53,103 nucleotides of DNA from RGIG3009 sp045595445 (GTDB lineage: Bacteria > Bacillota > Clostridia > Oscillospirales > Acutalibacteraceae): the NCBI GenBank assembly GCA_045595445.1, contig JAZOAK010000052.1, positions 1-53,103 of the forward strand, in the 5' to 3' direction. A model generated the notes under the pieces. It did not search any database and was not told where the DNA came from. It was given only the letters and a program-made list of their open reading frames with translations. Below, piece after piece: positions 32,237 through 42,527 of this stretch. Position 1 is the first letter of the stretch. Every line of letters begins with the position of its first letter. The position numbers and the translations under genes were made by a program.

Positions 32237-33264
32237 AACGATTGTGGGTGTTGCTCGTAACGCTACCGTTGCTTTGCGGTTGCAATGCCGATACGGCATT
32301 GCGTGACGAGATTGTGGTGACGGCGCTGGGTATTCATCAACAAGAGGGTGCGTGCGTGCTGTCGGTACAAGCGGTGGAGGGACTTAAAACCGCTTCCAGT
32401 TTGTCCGAACAGGACGATGCCGCCACGGCGGTATACGAAGCGACGGGGGAATCGGTGGCGGCGGCATTGCATGCGTTTTTGAACGAGGCGGGCAGACGCG
32501 CCTACATTCTGCAAAATCAGATTGTAGCGGTCAGCACCGCGCAATGCGAGGTGCAGCCCTTGTTTGACAGTTTGGATTATCTCATCCGCAACGGCGAGGG
32601 GCGCACCTTGGTACCGACGGTGGTATGTCGCGGCGATCCCGCCGACTTGCTCGGACTCTCGTCGGGCAACGATGCCATTCCCGCCCGCTACGTGGTGGGC
32701 ATGGTGGAGGAGGGTGCCGCGTGGGGTGTTTGCGCAAAACGCGATCTTTTGGACGTCGAGCGTGCGTTTTCGGGGATGTTTGATGCGACGCTTCCCATCG
32801 TAACGGTGTCGGACGGCACCCCCGAACCCGACGGTACCGCGCTGTTTCGCGACGGTGTGTTCGTGGGAGAATTGACGAGGGAACAAACCACGGGACTTCT
32901 TCTGCTCGGCGGTGAAACGTCCAAACTGCTATACACCGCAAACGGTGTCACTTATACGCTTTCCTCACTCAAAACAAAACTGACCGTCCAAGCGGACGGT
33001 CAGGATTTTCAGTATCACTTTGCGGTTACGGGGCAGGTGCGCGTTACCGAACGGCAAAGCGCTGCCGAACCGCAGTTTTCGGCGGCAGAAGAGTTTGTTC
33101 GTTCGTGTATGACCGCCGCGTGGCAAGTCTTGAATGAAACGGACGTTGACCCGCTTGGTCTTGCCCGCCAAACCGCCATACAGTATCCCGCCGTGACAGA
33201 GGAAACGGTCCGATCACAACTGAAACAGTACGACAAGACCGTTTCGGTTTCGCTCAAAGGGTAA
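32233..33264 (+). CDS. gerC: Spore germination receptor subunit C (lipoprotein)
   Basis: 343 aa, Ger(x)C family. Lipoprotein signal LVTLPLLCGC (Cys17), then ALRDEIVVTALGIHQQEG, a common opening, and the three-domain GerC body. GGAGG lies 9 nt before the ATG, which overlaps the gerB stop (ATGA). Its last 11 bp overlap the 3' end of addA on the other strand. Confidence 0.92.
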   Translation: MKRLWVLLVTLPLLCGCNADTALRDEIVVTALGIHQQEGACVLSVQAVEGLKTASSLSEQDDAATAVYEATGESVAAALHAFLNEAGRRAYILQNQIVAVSTAQCEVQPLFDSLDYLIRNGEGRTLVPTVVCRGDPADLLGLSSGNDAIPARYVVGMVEEGAAWGVCAKRDLLDVERAFSGMFDATLPIVTVSDGTPEPDGTALFRDGVFVGELTREQTTGLLLLGGETSKLLYTANGVTYTLSSLKTKLTVQADGQDFQYHFAVTGQVRVTERQSAAEPQFSAAEEFVRSCMTAAWQVLNETDVDPLGLARQTAIQYPAVTEETVRSQLKQYDKTVSVSLKG

Positions 33265-36200
33265 TGGTTTTACCAAGCGCGAACGAATACAACAAGCATT
33301 CGTGCACCGGTAACTGTAACACGGCGGCAAGCGCGCGGGCATACACGTCGAGTTGCGCGCGATAGCGTTCAATCAGTTCATCGGGTGTTTTCACGCGATC
33401 GGTCTTGTAATCCACGATCACCAGACCGCCGTTTTCCACAAACACGCAGTCCGCAATCCCTTGCACCACCACCGCTTCCTTCGCGTCGGTGACGGCGGGA
33501 TCGTAGACGGCGGCGGCCTCGCGGAACGTAAACGGCACTTCGCGCCATACTCGTTCGGATGCGCCGATGCGGCGATACAGGTCACTCTCAAAGAACGCCC
33601 GCAAGCGGGAATGATCCAGACACGCCACCTGTTCGGCGGATAAGAAACCGGCAGTTTTCAGTCGCTCGGCTTCCTGCTCGGTAGACGCGGCGGCAGCGGC
33701 AAACTCCGCATACTGCATAAAGTTATGCATCGCGGTGCCGCGCTCGGCAGGGGAGAGCTCTTGTTTTGCTAAAAACGTCGGTCGCGCATGTGCTACCAGT
33801 TCCGGTCGGGTGGGATCGGCGGCAATGGCGGATGCGGCAAGCTTGGTCGGCACACGGGCGAGGGCATCGTGCGGATAGGTGTAGGCGATGCGCTCGCGCA
33901 GCGCGTTCACTAAGGCATCGTCCGCTTTGGCGGTCTCACGTTTCTCCGTACCGTCCGTTTCTTCGTTTCTCGGAATCGGCGGTGAGCAAAAGGACACCCG
34001 TACAGGCGTGGTATCGGGATCGTGAAGTGCGATCACGCCGTTCACCCCCGCGCCGTCACGCAGCGCACCGCAAGACGGATGGCGCAACAACGCGCCCAGC
34101 ACCCAATCGCTTAAACAGTTGGCATCGCCCAGCGTTTCGCTCGGCAGCGTATCGCGGCTTGCATCAATACCGGTCGCGAGCGCACTCAACGTGTTCTCCG
34201 GCGAATTTAAGGTCGTGACAAGATACAACTTTTCGCGGGCACGCGTCATGGCGACGTACAAGATCCGCAGCTCCTCTGCGCGCGCTTCATCTCGCTGCAT
34301 TAAGAGCAAGCCGTTGCGCGGCAGCGTGTGACGGCGAACAAAGGTTTCGGGGTCGCGGTGATTCATACCGGCACCGTATTCCGCGTGTAACAACAGATCT
34401 TTTTTGGCATCCTCGCCGCCAAAAGCGGTGGCAAGTCCCGCCAAAAAGACCACGGGAAATTCGAGTCCCTTCGAGCCGTGTACGGTCATAATGCGTACGG
34501 CATTTTCCGTATCGGGTGTGGCGGCGGACAAGTTGATGCGTTGCTCTTGCAAACGGTCAATGTGATGAATGAATGCCGACAGACCGCGGAACCCACCCTG
34601 CTCAAAACGACTGCATTGCTCGTACAGCAGACGCAGATTGGCGGCGCGTGAGGCGCCCCCGAAACGCGCGCTGAACAACTCGGGCAGCGAGAGATCCTCG
34701 TACAAGCGGGTGAGCAGACGGTCCACCGTCAACAGCGCCGACAATTGGCGGTAACGGTCAAGCGTATCCAAAAAGGCACGACACCGCGTACTGAGCGGCT
34801 CGTCACCACGTGCGGCGGCAGTCACCGCCATATACAAGGTCGCTTTCGGGCGGCACAGCCGAATGGTTGCCAAGTCGTCGGTGGTGAATCCGAACAAGGG
34901 GGAAAGCATCACCGCCACGAGCGGGACGTCTAACAACGGGTTGTTGATACACCGCAAAAGGGACAGCGTTAGCCGTACCTCGGGCGTTTCAAAGAAATTG
35001 CTTTCGAGATTGGCAACGGTGGGGATCCCATAGTTTTCCAGCGCTTTGCAGTAGGCGAGCGCGTGACTTTTGTGATTGCGAAGTAAAATACAACAATCCT
35101 TGTACTGTAAGGGACGGCGAGAGCCGTCCTTTTCCGTTACCGAAAAGGTAAGCATCAGTTGTTTGATACGTTCGGCGATCAAGAGTCCTTCCGCCTCGTC
35201 GGCGGAATACCCACAGAGCTTTGCCTCTTTGCCGTTCAGGATCAGACACTCGGTATCGTACACCGACTCGTCTTCGAGCGGGGCGTAGGGGGCTTTGTAA
35301 TGCAGTTTTTCTTGCTCGTTGTAATCGATTCCGCCGAGAGCGGGGATCATGAGCTGATGAAACACAAAATTAACGCTGTCGGTCACTGCGCGGCGACTGC
35401 GGAAATTGTGACCGAGCAAAATGGTGGCGGGATAGGTGTCGCCCGTGAACAGCGGATATTTTCCCCGCCGATCCAAAAACAACTTCGGCATCGCCTTGCG
35501 GAACGCGTAGATGCTTTGCTTGACGTCGCCCACCATAAACAAATTCTGTTCATCGCGGGACAGTGCCACAAATAACGCGTCCTGTACGGCGTTGGTGTCC
35601 TGATACTCGTCCACCATGATCTCGTCGTATCGCTCGGCGATTTCGCGCGCCTCGGCGGTGGGAACACGGCATCCCTGCTCGTCATATTCGGTGAGCAAGG
35701 AGAGCGCCAAATGCTCCGTATCGCTGAAATCAAGGAGATTCGCTTCTCGCTTTTTCTCGGTAAACACCGTCATAAAGTGACGAATGATCTCGTACAAGGC
35801 ATTGATTAAGCGGGCAGAGCGTTTGAGATCTTTCCGGCATTGTTCCTCGGTCCCGCAATACAACTTTTGTGCATCACCGATCAATTTTTTAGCACTGTCG
35901 CGCAAGGTTTTTGCCCGATCGCGCGCGTCGGTATCCTCACAGCGGGCGGTACTCGTGAACTTGCCGAACGAGAAGTGCATCAACCCCTCAAACAAGGAAT
36001 CAAAGCGGCCCTCCTCAGCCATGTTGCGCAACACTTTGACTTGGTCGAGTTCCAGCGTTAACGCGGGAGAATACGCGCGCACCAACACCGCATCACCGAG
36101 CGTATCCGCCAATGCTGACGTGTATAACCGTTGACAGCGTGTCAGCACCTCGCGGAGCTTGTTCATCAGATACTTACCCCACACGGTATCCGTCACCGTG

Positions 36201-36793
36201 TCGGTGTTATCGTACATCGCGGCGGTCGTTTGCAACCAACGCTCGGGATCGGGATAGGACTGAATAAACGAAAACAAGGTATCGATGGTACTCATCAAAC
36301 GTGCATCCGATTTGCCGTCGGTCATGGTTTCGGCAAGTTCTAAAAAATCGGGATGCTGCTCCGCGTAAAAGTGATGCAGCGTATCGTCCAGCGCTTCGCG
36401 TTTAAGAAGCGAGAGTTGCTGCTCGTCACCCACGCGAAATTGCGGCGAAACGTTCAACCGATAAAAGTTTTCGCGCACCAGATTGATGCAAAAACTATCC
36501 ACGGTGCAAATGTCCGCACGCGGCAGACGGATCAGTTGTTGCTGCAAATGCAGATTTTCAGGTTGCAGAGCTGCTTGCTCGGTCAACGCTTTCGTCAACC
36601 GTTGCCGCATCTCGGCGGCGGCAGCATTGGTAAAGGTGACGACCAACAGCCGATCTACGTCGTGACCGGCGAGAACGTACTGGACGATGCGTTCCACCAA
36701 CACGGTGGTTTTGCCGGACCCTGCGGCGGCAGATACCAGCAACGTGCCGCCGTGTGAATGAATACAATATTCCTGTTCAGTTGTCCAACCCAT
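33254..36793 (-). CDS. addA: ATP-dependent helicase/nuclease subunit A
   Basis: 1179 aa UvrD-like helicase with C-terminal nuclease. Walker A SAAAGSGKTTVLVERI (about residues 21-36), VVTFTNAAAAEMRQRL, VDEYQDTN, VGDVKQSIYAFR, TVHGSKGLEFPVVFLAG, YVAMTRAREKLY, and the nuclease VIVDYKTDR near the C terminus. With AddB it resects double-strand breaks for RecA. SD GGAGGTG at 7 nt before the ATG, which overlaps the addB end. Confidence 0.96.
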   Translation of the reverse strand: MGWTTEQEYCIHSHGGTLLVSAAAGSGKTTVLVERIVQYVLAGHDVDRLLVVTFTNAAAAEMRQRLTKALTEQAALQPENLHLQQQLIRLPRADICTVDSFCINLVRENFYRLNVSPQFRVGDEQQLSLLKREALDDTLHHFYAEQHPDFLELAETMTDGKSDARLMSTIDTLFSFIQSYPDPERWLQTTAAMYDNTDTVTDTVWGKYLMNKLREVLTRCQRLYTSALADTLGDAVLVRAYSPALTLELDQVKVLRNMAEEGRFDSLFEGLMHFSFGKFTSTARCEDTDARDRAKTLRDSAKKLIGDAQKLYCGTEEQCRKDLKRSARLINALYEIIRHFMTVFTEKKREANLLDFSDTEHLALSLLTEYDEQGCRVPTAEAREIAERYDEIMVDEYQDTNAVQDALFVALSRDEQNLFMVGDVKQSIYAFRKAMPKLFLDRRGKYPLFTGDTYPATILLGHNFRSRRAVTDSVNFVFHQLMIPALGGIDYNEQEKLHYKAPYAPLEDESVYDTECLILNGKEAKLCGYSADEAEGLLIAERIKQLMLTFSVTEKDGSRRPLQYKDCCILLRNHKSHALAYCKALENYGIPTVANLESNFFETPEVRLTLSLLRCINNPLLDVPLVAVMLSPLFGFTTDDLATIRLCRPKATLYMAVTAAARGDEPLSTRCRAFLDTLDRYRQLSALLTVDRLLTRLYEDLSLPELFSARFGGASRAANLRLLYEQCSRFEQGGFRGLSAFIHHIDRLQEQRINLSAATPDTENAVRIMTVHGSKGLEFPVVFLAGLATAFGGEDAKKDLLLHAEYGAGMNHRDPETFVRRHTLPRNGLLLMQRDEARAEELRILYVAMTRAREKLYLVTTLNSPENTLSALATGIDASRDTLPSETLGDANCLSDWVLGALLRHPSCGALRDGAGVNGVIALHDPDTTPVRVSFCSPPIPRNEETDGTEKRETAKADDALVNALRERIAYTYPHDALARVPTKLAASAIAADPTRPELVAHARPTFLAKQELSPAERGTAMHNFMQYAEFAAAAASTEQEAERLKTAGFLSAEQVACLDHSRLRAFFESDLYRRIGASERVWREVPFTFREAAAVYDPAVTDAKEAVVVQGIADCVFVENGGLVIVDYKTDRVKTPDELIERYRAQLDVYARALAAVLQLPVHECLLYSFALGKTITL

Positions 36794-39700
36794 GGTCGTT
36801 CACCTCCGTTTCGGAACGATTCAGCGACGAGAGCGTCTCGTCGAGTTTTTTCAAGGTAAATTCGCGTATCGGATCGGTCGGTTCGTGACAGCATACGTCG
36901 TGATAATCACAGCGCGAACAACCATCCTTGTCACCGCCGATCGGCACGGCATCCACCGCACCCGTGTGCAACTGTTCCGCCATCTCCGTGAGGAGCTGCT
37001 GAATGCGGTTGCGAATACGTCCAAACTGCTCCAACGTGGCAAGTGAGGAGGCTTTGGAAAGTTCTCCCGACTTCGTGGTGGATACGGGGATAAAGAGTCC
37101 CGCCAGATCGGGTTCCATGGCACGTAACACGTCGGGCTCGTCAATCAAGAGACCGTTGGTGCACATCACCCGAAACCGCTCGCGTTCCAAAGCTTGCTCC
37201 GAAATCTCGTTGCTGATACTCACGAAGGGAAGCTTGGCGGGCAGATACAAGACACCGGCGGGCGTGGCGTTCTCGGTGCTGTTTTCACAAATGGCAAACA
37301 GATAAATGAGCATTTGCATATCCAATCCCGCCAGCACCGTTTCAAGATTGAACGTCTTATTACCGCTCTTATAATCGATGATACGGAGATACGTCTTATC
37401 GCCGTCGCGGTACGCGTCAACACGATCCACAATACCGTGCACGTGTACGGTTGCCCCATCCGTTGTTGTCAGGTTCCACGAGGGAATACCACCTTTTTCG
37501 CCGACTTTCACCTCATAATTTATCGGTACAAACCGACTGTTTTTCAGCTCGCATATCACTCGCCACATCAGTTCGTGGCAGAAACGGATCAAATGCGACG
37601 TGGTACCGCCGAGTTGCCCGTCGGCTTCTTCGGCGCCGAGCATATCACGGATATATGCGCGTACCGCCGTATCGACGTCGGCGCGCACCGCGTCCTTGGT
37701 GCAACCGGCATAGCCGCGTTCAACGTACGCCGGCAGCAGTTTGCTCATGATATAGTGCGACAGCGTTCCCACCTGTGCGGGATCAAGTTGTGCACGCTTT
37801 CGCGGATAGGCGTGCAATCCGTATTTGCAAAAATACGAAAAGCGACAGGTGTGATACGTGTCCATTTTACTGGGGGACAACCACATATCCTTGCCGAATA
37901 ACCGCTCGGCAAGTGCCGGTTCTCTGAGGGCAAACCCCTGCTCGGCTTGACGGATAGCGCGCACGCGATCGGTATATAGCGGCAATTCGTCACACACCGC
38001 CCGCAAGGATGCCGTTTCGGAAGATTCGTCGTGCCAGAGAGAGGATAACCGATAAAAAACATCCGCGGCGGACTCGCAAGCGCCGACAGCGGCAGCGTTT
38101 CCGACGGCACACTGCGGTAAGATCTGTCTGACGGTACTTACCAAAGAAGACGGTTGTTGCGATTCGCCCGCTGCCGCTTGTACGTAAGTGATGACAAGCC
38201 GCTCACTCGGCGCGGCGATTGCCATATACGCATAGTACCGCTCCTCGGCGGTTTGATGATCGGCATCGTCCGCCATCGGCAGACCAAGCGCTAACAACTG
38301 CCGCCGTTCGCGGTCGTTTAACAAACCGCCCGTCGGCGGGTAGGCGGGGAAGACCCCCTCGTTTGCCCCAAGGATAAAGACCGTCTTGGGGGCGGTATAC
38401 CGAATACGGTTGGCAGATCCGAAATTCACACCGTCCAACGTTGGCGGGATACTGCCCAGATCGTCCGATGATACCGACAGATGCCATAAGGCGGCAAATT
38501 GTTTGGCGGTGGAGGGTGTGGTCAGTACGGCAAACTTATCCAGTAAGGCGACAACGTAATCCCACATCCGCGCCTGTTGCTCGGCGGCGTGCCACTCGCC
38601 CGCACGTTTTAAGCGCGCGACCTGTAACCGCACCATACGCGCCACCTGCATTTCTTGCAGAAACTTCCATACGGCCGCGGCAAATTCCCGACCGGTATGC
38701 TTGCCGTCTAACTGCGTTTGCAGATGAATAAGCGGCCCTGCCAAACGGCGGCGCAGTTGATTTAAGCGTTCCAACCGTTCGGTGGAATACTCACTCACCT
38801 CCGCGTCCAAGCCGTCGGGATGTTGAGTAAACGGCACTTTCCATTTTTTGCCCTGTATACTCCACAAAAAGACGTAATTTTCCAGTTGTGCGGCAGAAGT
38901 GGCGGAAAACCCTGCCAATCCGGTCTTAACGATACGCAGAATATCCGCGCTGTCCCATCGCTCGATCGCCGCAAAGGCGGATTCGATCAACGTGACAAGC
39001 GGTTGCGTCACGACCGGCTCGCGCAGATCGGGTGTGCAGGGGAGCCCCTCCCGCTGTAACGCGGCGGTCAGCAGATCGCTGTAATCGGCGCTGTTTCGCG
39101 CCACGACGGTAAAATCGCGACAATATCCGCCGTGCTCACGAAGAAGACGACGGATTTCTCTTGCCGTATAGCGGCATTCCTCTGCACGATCGGCGCAGGG
39201 GGTGATGCACACCGCTTCCGTCGGCTCGTTATATTGCTCGGCGGCGGGGGTGAAACACGCCGCTTCCAGCGCCGTCAGCGCGGGATCGGCAGTGCGATGG
39301 TTGTCTGTTAAATGCTGTACCGCGGCGATCGGCATGTGGTGACGTGCCGCCGCATCACGCAAGCGGGTGGCGGTGCGTGCCACCGCCGAAAACCGACCGA
39401 GCGTGTTCTGCGGGGTAACGGTGTCGGTGCATAAACACACCGTTATGGAGGCTACGCGCGCAAAAAGCCGATCCAATACCAGCATTTCCTGCTCGGTGAA
39501 TCCTTTGAAGGAATCCAAATACACGTGTGCGCCGTCAAACAAGGTGCAGTCGGGTAAGCGCTCGGCAAGCGCCGTTAAATCGTTTTGCGGATCGACAAGT
39601 TCGGCATCGGCAACCAGTGCTTCGTAGGCTTCAAAAATCAGCGCCGTTTCCTCTGCTTTGGAGCGCAGTACCCCCTCGGGCAACTGCGTTGCCGTTTCCA

Positions 39701-40112
39701 AGAGCCGTTGCGGGGTGATGGCGCATTGTTTACATTCGGATAAGAAATCCAGTAAGGTACGCAGATAATCGGGGTTATCCACGTGACGGCGGTACAGCGT
39801 CAGCGAATCGGCAATGCCGTGCAAAGCCTGACTCATGATCAACAGCGAAACGGTGGGATCCATGCGCTTGCCCGCCAGTCCGCCGATCTGACGAAACACG
39901 GTGTTTACCATGCGTGTAAAACTAAGCACCTGCACGCGTTGCGAAAGCAACGGGCCAAATTCAGAAAGCAGGCGGCGCTCGTTATCAAACGATGCCTGCT
40001 CAGGTACCAAAAGGAACAGCGGTGCGTCGCTGCTTTCGGCATCTTTGCGCATTTTACGATACAGCTCGGTCGTTTTGCCCGAGCCGGAACGACCGATGAT
40101 CAATTTCAGCAT
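36777..40112 (-). CDS. addB: ATP-dependent helicase/nuclease subunit B
   Basis: 1111 aa. Walker A LIIGRSGSGKTTEL (N terminus), an inactivated-helicase-like core, the nuclease motif LRIIDYKSGNKTF, and the [4Fe-4S] Cys set: one Cys in DTYHTCRFSYFC and three in GCSRCDYHDVCC near the C terminus. It overlaps addA by 17 bp. It follows the CotH gene by 21 bp with AGGAGG at the start, so addBA may be transcribed from the promoter of the lamin-tail/CotH genes. Confidence 0.95.
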   Translation of the reverse strand: MLKLIIGRSGSGKTTELYRKMRKDAESSDAPLFLLVPEQASFDNERRLLSEFGPLLSQRVQVLSFTRMVNTVFRQIGGLAGKRMDPTVSLLIMSQALHGIADSLTLYRRHVDNPDYLRTLLDFLSECKQCAITPQRLLETATQLPEGVLRSKAEETALIFEAYEALVADAELVDPQNDLTALAERLPDCTLFDGAHVYLDSFKGFTEQEMLVLDRLFARVASITVCLCTDTVTPQNTLGRFSAVARTATRLRDAAARHHMPIAAVQHLTDNHRTADPALTALEAACFTPAAEQYNEPTEAVCITPCADRAEECRYTAREIRRLLREHGGYCRDFTVVARNSADYSDLLTAALQREGLPCTPDLREPVVTQPLVTLIESAFAAIERWDSADILRIVKTGLAGFSATSAAQLENYVFLWSIQGKKWKVPFTQHPDGLDAEVSEYSTERLERLNQLRRRLAGPLIHLQTQLDGKHTGREFAAAVWKFLQEMQVARMVRLQVARLKRAGEWHAAEQQARMWDYVVALLDKFAVLTTPSTAKQFAALWHLSVSSDDLGSIPPTLDGVNFGSANRIRYTAPKTVFILGANEGVFPAYPPTGGLLNDRERRQLLALGLPMADDADHQTAEERYYAYMAIAAPSERLVITYVQAAAGESQQPSSLVSTVRQILPQCAVGNAAAVGACESAADVFYRLSSLWHDESSETASLRAVCDELPLYTDRVRAIRQAEQGFALREPALAERLFGKDMWLSPSKMDTYHTCRFSYFCKYGLHAYPRKRAQLDPAQVGTLSHYIMSKLLPAYVERGYAGCTKDAVRADVDTAVRAYIRDMLGAEEADGQLGGTTSHLIRFCHELMWRVICELKNSRFVPINYEVKVGEKGGIPSWNLTTTDGATVHVHGIVDRVDAYRDGDKTYLRIIDYKSGNKTFNLETVLAGLDMQMLIYLFAICENSTENATPAGVLYLPAKLPFVSISNEISEQALERERFRVMCTNGLLIDEPDVLRAMEPDLAGLFIPVSTTKSGELSKASSLATLEQFGRIRNRIQQLLTEMAEQLHTGAVDAVPIGGDKDGCSRCDYHDVCCHEPTDPIREFTLKKLDETLSSLNRSETEVNDHGLDN

Positions 40113-40133
40113 ACCGCACCCTCCTTTTGTTGA

Positions 40134-42527
40134 TTATCGTATGGCATCCCAGTCCTCGTCGGAAAGGGAAAACACGTCTTTGAGTTGACGCGTGATGGTG
40201 GTCTTGCGATTTTCAAGATAGGTTCGCATAAAGGCTACCTGCTGCTCAAACCGCGCGGGTGCGGGCGCCCCGAAGCGCGCTTGCTGGCGCGGGATCTCGG
40301 AACGGATCGTATCCGCAAGGCCGTCCAAAATCGGGATCAGGCGGTCGGCAGAGAGGGTCGTATCCATCAACCGCTTATACTCGCGCACGAACTGTGCGGA
40401 AAACTCCTCGTTTTTGAACAAAGCGGTGATGAGCGGATAATAGTAATTCTGGAACGTGTTTGGTCCCGTACCGTCGTACAACTGACGGATAAATTCGCGG
40501 TTTTGGTAGTAATTGGTACACGCCCAGTCCATGTCGAAAATGATCCAGTTCCACTTGCCGTCGCGCGTGTCGCGGTAGCAAGCCACGTTGTTGATCATAT
40601 CGCCGTTACCAAAATACGTCTGAATGGCAAAATACCGTATCAACGACATTTCGTTGATCTGTGATAGCACGTACTCGTAATGTTCGGCTTCGGTCAGATC
40701 GTGGGCCTGTGCATAGCGGATGAGTTCCGCTATATCGGGATCCATGTCGGCTTTTGATTCAAAAACGGCGGGCATTTTCGCCACTTGCACGTATTCCTCG
40801 GGAATATCGGTATACGAAGACACAAACGTCTCGTTGCGTTTTTCCCGCAGATAATACAAACCGTGATACGTGCCGTTGATATACAGCGCCACCGGACGGG
40901 CGGACTGTATCACCAATTCCTCGGTGTTTTTCAGCGCCGTGGCGACAAATTCGTCGCGCAGTTTGGCGCTGTTCCAGTCCGAACCGGAGGGACGCAAGAG
41001 AAGATCCGAGAACGTCTCTACGGTGCTGTCCTTAAAGAACGGATAGTTGACCTCAGACACCCCGACCGTTTGATTCAGTTTAAGCGAAAAGGCCTTTTGC
41101 GGATTATGACGGCTCATGCCGCCCGCGATTTTTAAGATGCTGTCAAACGCGATTTCTTTGGTACCGTTCTCGGCGAAATATTCCGCGTGTACGAGAGCGG
41201 AAAGCGTTTCGTCCGCGTAGCGGGTAAAGGTGCCGTTTGCGCCGAACAGCGCGGCATAATCGCCCGATACGCTGACCACAGGCAGATCGTGCTTGTCCGC
41301 CGTGAGAAACGTTTGTGTGACAATATCACTCGGCAGATACCCTTCGCGACAGGCGACAGCGCGCAGTACCACGTTTTCGGTGATGGTAATACCGTCCCCC
41401 GCATACGCGTTCGCGGTTTCGGTGGGGGCGGAGCCGTTTACGGTGTAATACACCCGACACCCTTGCGGTACGGTGATGGTAACGGTCGTTCCCGCTTCTA
41501 CGTACCCGCCGATCTGCTGTATGGCGGGAGCGGGAGCGTAGCCTGCGTATGCGGTGCCGTTGGCGGCATTTTTGGTAGGTGCGTCAAAATACACTCGCTT
41601 TGTACGATCGTCACCGACACGGCCGCTGGTGACACCGTCTTGCTGTTTCCCCGTTTCAAAGGAATCGCACAGTACACCGCTCGGCGCATACAAATACAGC
41701 GTATCCCCAAACCGACCCAGCGAGAACGGCGCACACGTCGGGGTATCCGTCGGCGGTGCCGCGTCGCAGGCGATGGTATAATACCCGCCCGCTTCGATGG
41801 TAACGTTCTCAAAACGATAGCCCGCGTCTTCGGGTGCTTCGGTCAAGCGGTATCCGTTGAGTGACAGCGGTTTGTCGGTGGTGTTGTGCAGTTCCACCCA
41901 GTCGGTATCCGTGGAGGCGGATACCGCACACACCTCGCTGATCATCACACCGGTATAGCAAGCGGTCTTCAACTCGTCTATCGTTTTCGCGCAGATGCCA
42001 TCGTTCGGTTTTGCGGGCGTGGGCGCGGCAAACCATACGTCGTTATCACCCTGCCGTCCGTAAGAAAGATTTTCGGGAGATTCACCGACGGACAATTGAT
42101 CCAAAACGGTCTCGCCGTCACACAGATATACCGTATCCCCCGACGAGTCAAGCGCAAACGGCGCGTATAAAAACCGCGACTCGCCCTTTTTCCCCGTCAG
42201 ATGAACGGCAACGCATTGCTGCGGCTGCAAAATCACGTTCTCAAACACGTATTTGTCGGGCTGTTCGGGATCGTCGGTAATCGAAAAGCCGTCCAGCGAT
42301 ACGGCATAGCCACCCGTGTTTTGAATCTCCACCCAATCGTGATACTTGCCGTCGTCGTCCGCGTATACCGAGCGGTTATGATTCATCACTTCGCTGATAC
42401 GCAGCCCGGCGGCGGGCGCGTTTTGGGGATTGCCCCACAGCAGCGACGCGAGCAACAACAGCGGGATTCCGACAGCGCACGCGCCAAACAGCAGGCGCTT
42501 TCTTTGTTGTTCGGTCAATTCTTTCAT
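40134..42527 (-). CDS. CotH-kinase protein with two lamin-tail domains
   Basis: 797 aa. An N-terminal membrane anchor (FGACAVGIPLLLLASLLWG, about 14-32), lamin-tail domain 1 (about 38-165; HDWVEIQNTGGYAVSLDGF), lamin-tail domain 2 (about 190-320; TDWVELHNTTDKPLSLNGY), a chitobiase/hexosaminidase C-terminal-like repeat (about 330-405), and the CotH kinase domain (about 415-790). Kinase marks include HGLYYLREKRNE, NGDMINNVACYRD and IFDMDWA with the metal Asp pair. CotH family proteins phosphorylate coat or surface proteins. The ATG overlaps the lamin-tail lipoprotein stop. Confidence 0.9.
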   Translation of the reverse strand: MKELTEQQRKRLLFGACAVGIPLLLLASLLWGNPQNAPAAGLRISEVMNHNRSVYADDDGKYHDWVEIQNTGGYAVSLDGFSITDDPEQPDKYVFENVILQPQQCVAVHLTGKKGESRFLYAPFALDSSGDTVYLCDGETVLDQLSVGESPENLSYGRQGDNDVWFAAPTPAKPNDGICAKTIDELKTACYTGVMISEVCAVSASTDTDWVELHNTTDKPLSLNGYRLTEAPEDAGYRFENVTIEAGGYYTIACDAAPPTDTPTCAPFSLGRFGDTLYLYAPSGVLCDSFETGKQQDGVTSGRVGDDRTKRVYFDAPTKNAANGTAYAGYAPAPAIQQIGGYVEAGTTVTITVPQGCRVYYTVNGSAPTETANAYAGDGITITENVVLRAVACREGYLPSDIVTQTFLTADKHDLPVVSVSGDYAALFGANGTFTRYADETLSALVHAEYFAENGTKEIAFDSILKIAGGMSRHNPQKAFSLKLNQTVGVSEVNYPFFKDSTVETFSDLLLRPSGSDWNSAKLRDEFVATALKNTEELVIQSARPVALYINGTYHGLYYLREKRNETFVSSYTDIPEEYVQVAKMPAVFESKADMDPDIAELIRYAQAHDLTEAEHYEYVLSQINEMSLIRYFAIQTYFGNGDMINNVACYRDTRDGKWNWIIFDMDWACTNYYQNREFIRQLYDGTGPNTFQNYYYPLITALFKNEEFSAQFVREYKRLMDTTLSADRLIPILDGLADTIRSEIPRQQARFGAPAPARFEQQVAFMRTYLENRKTTITRQLKDVFSLSDEDWDAIR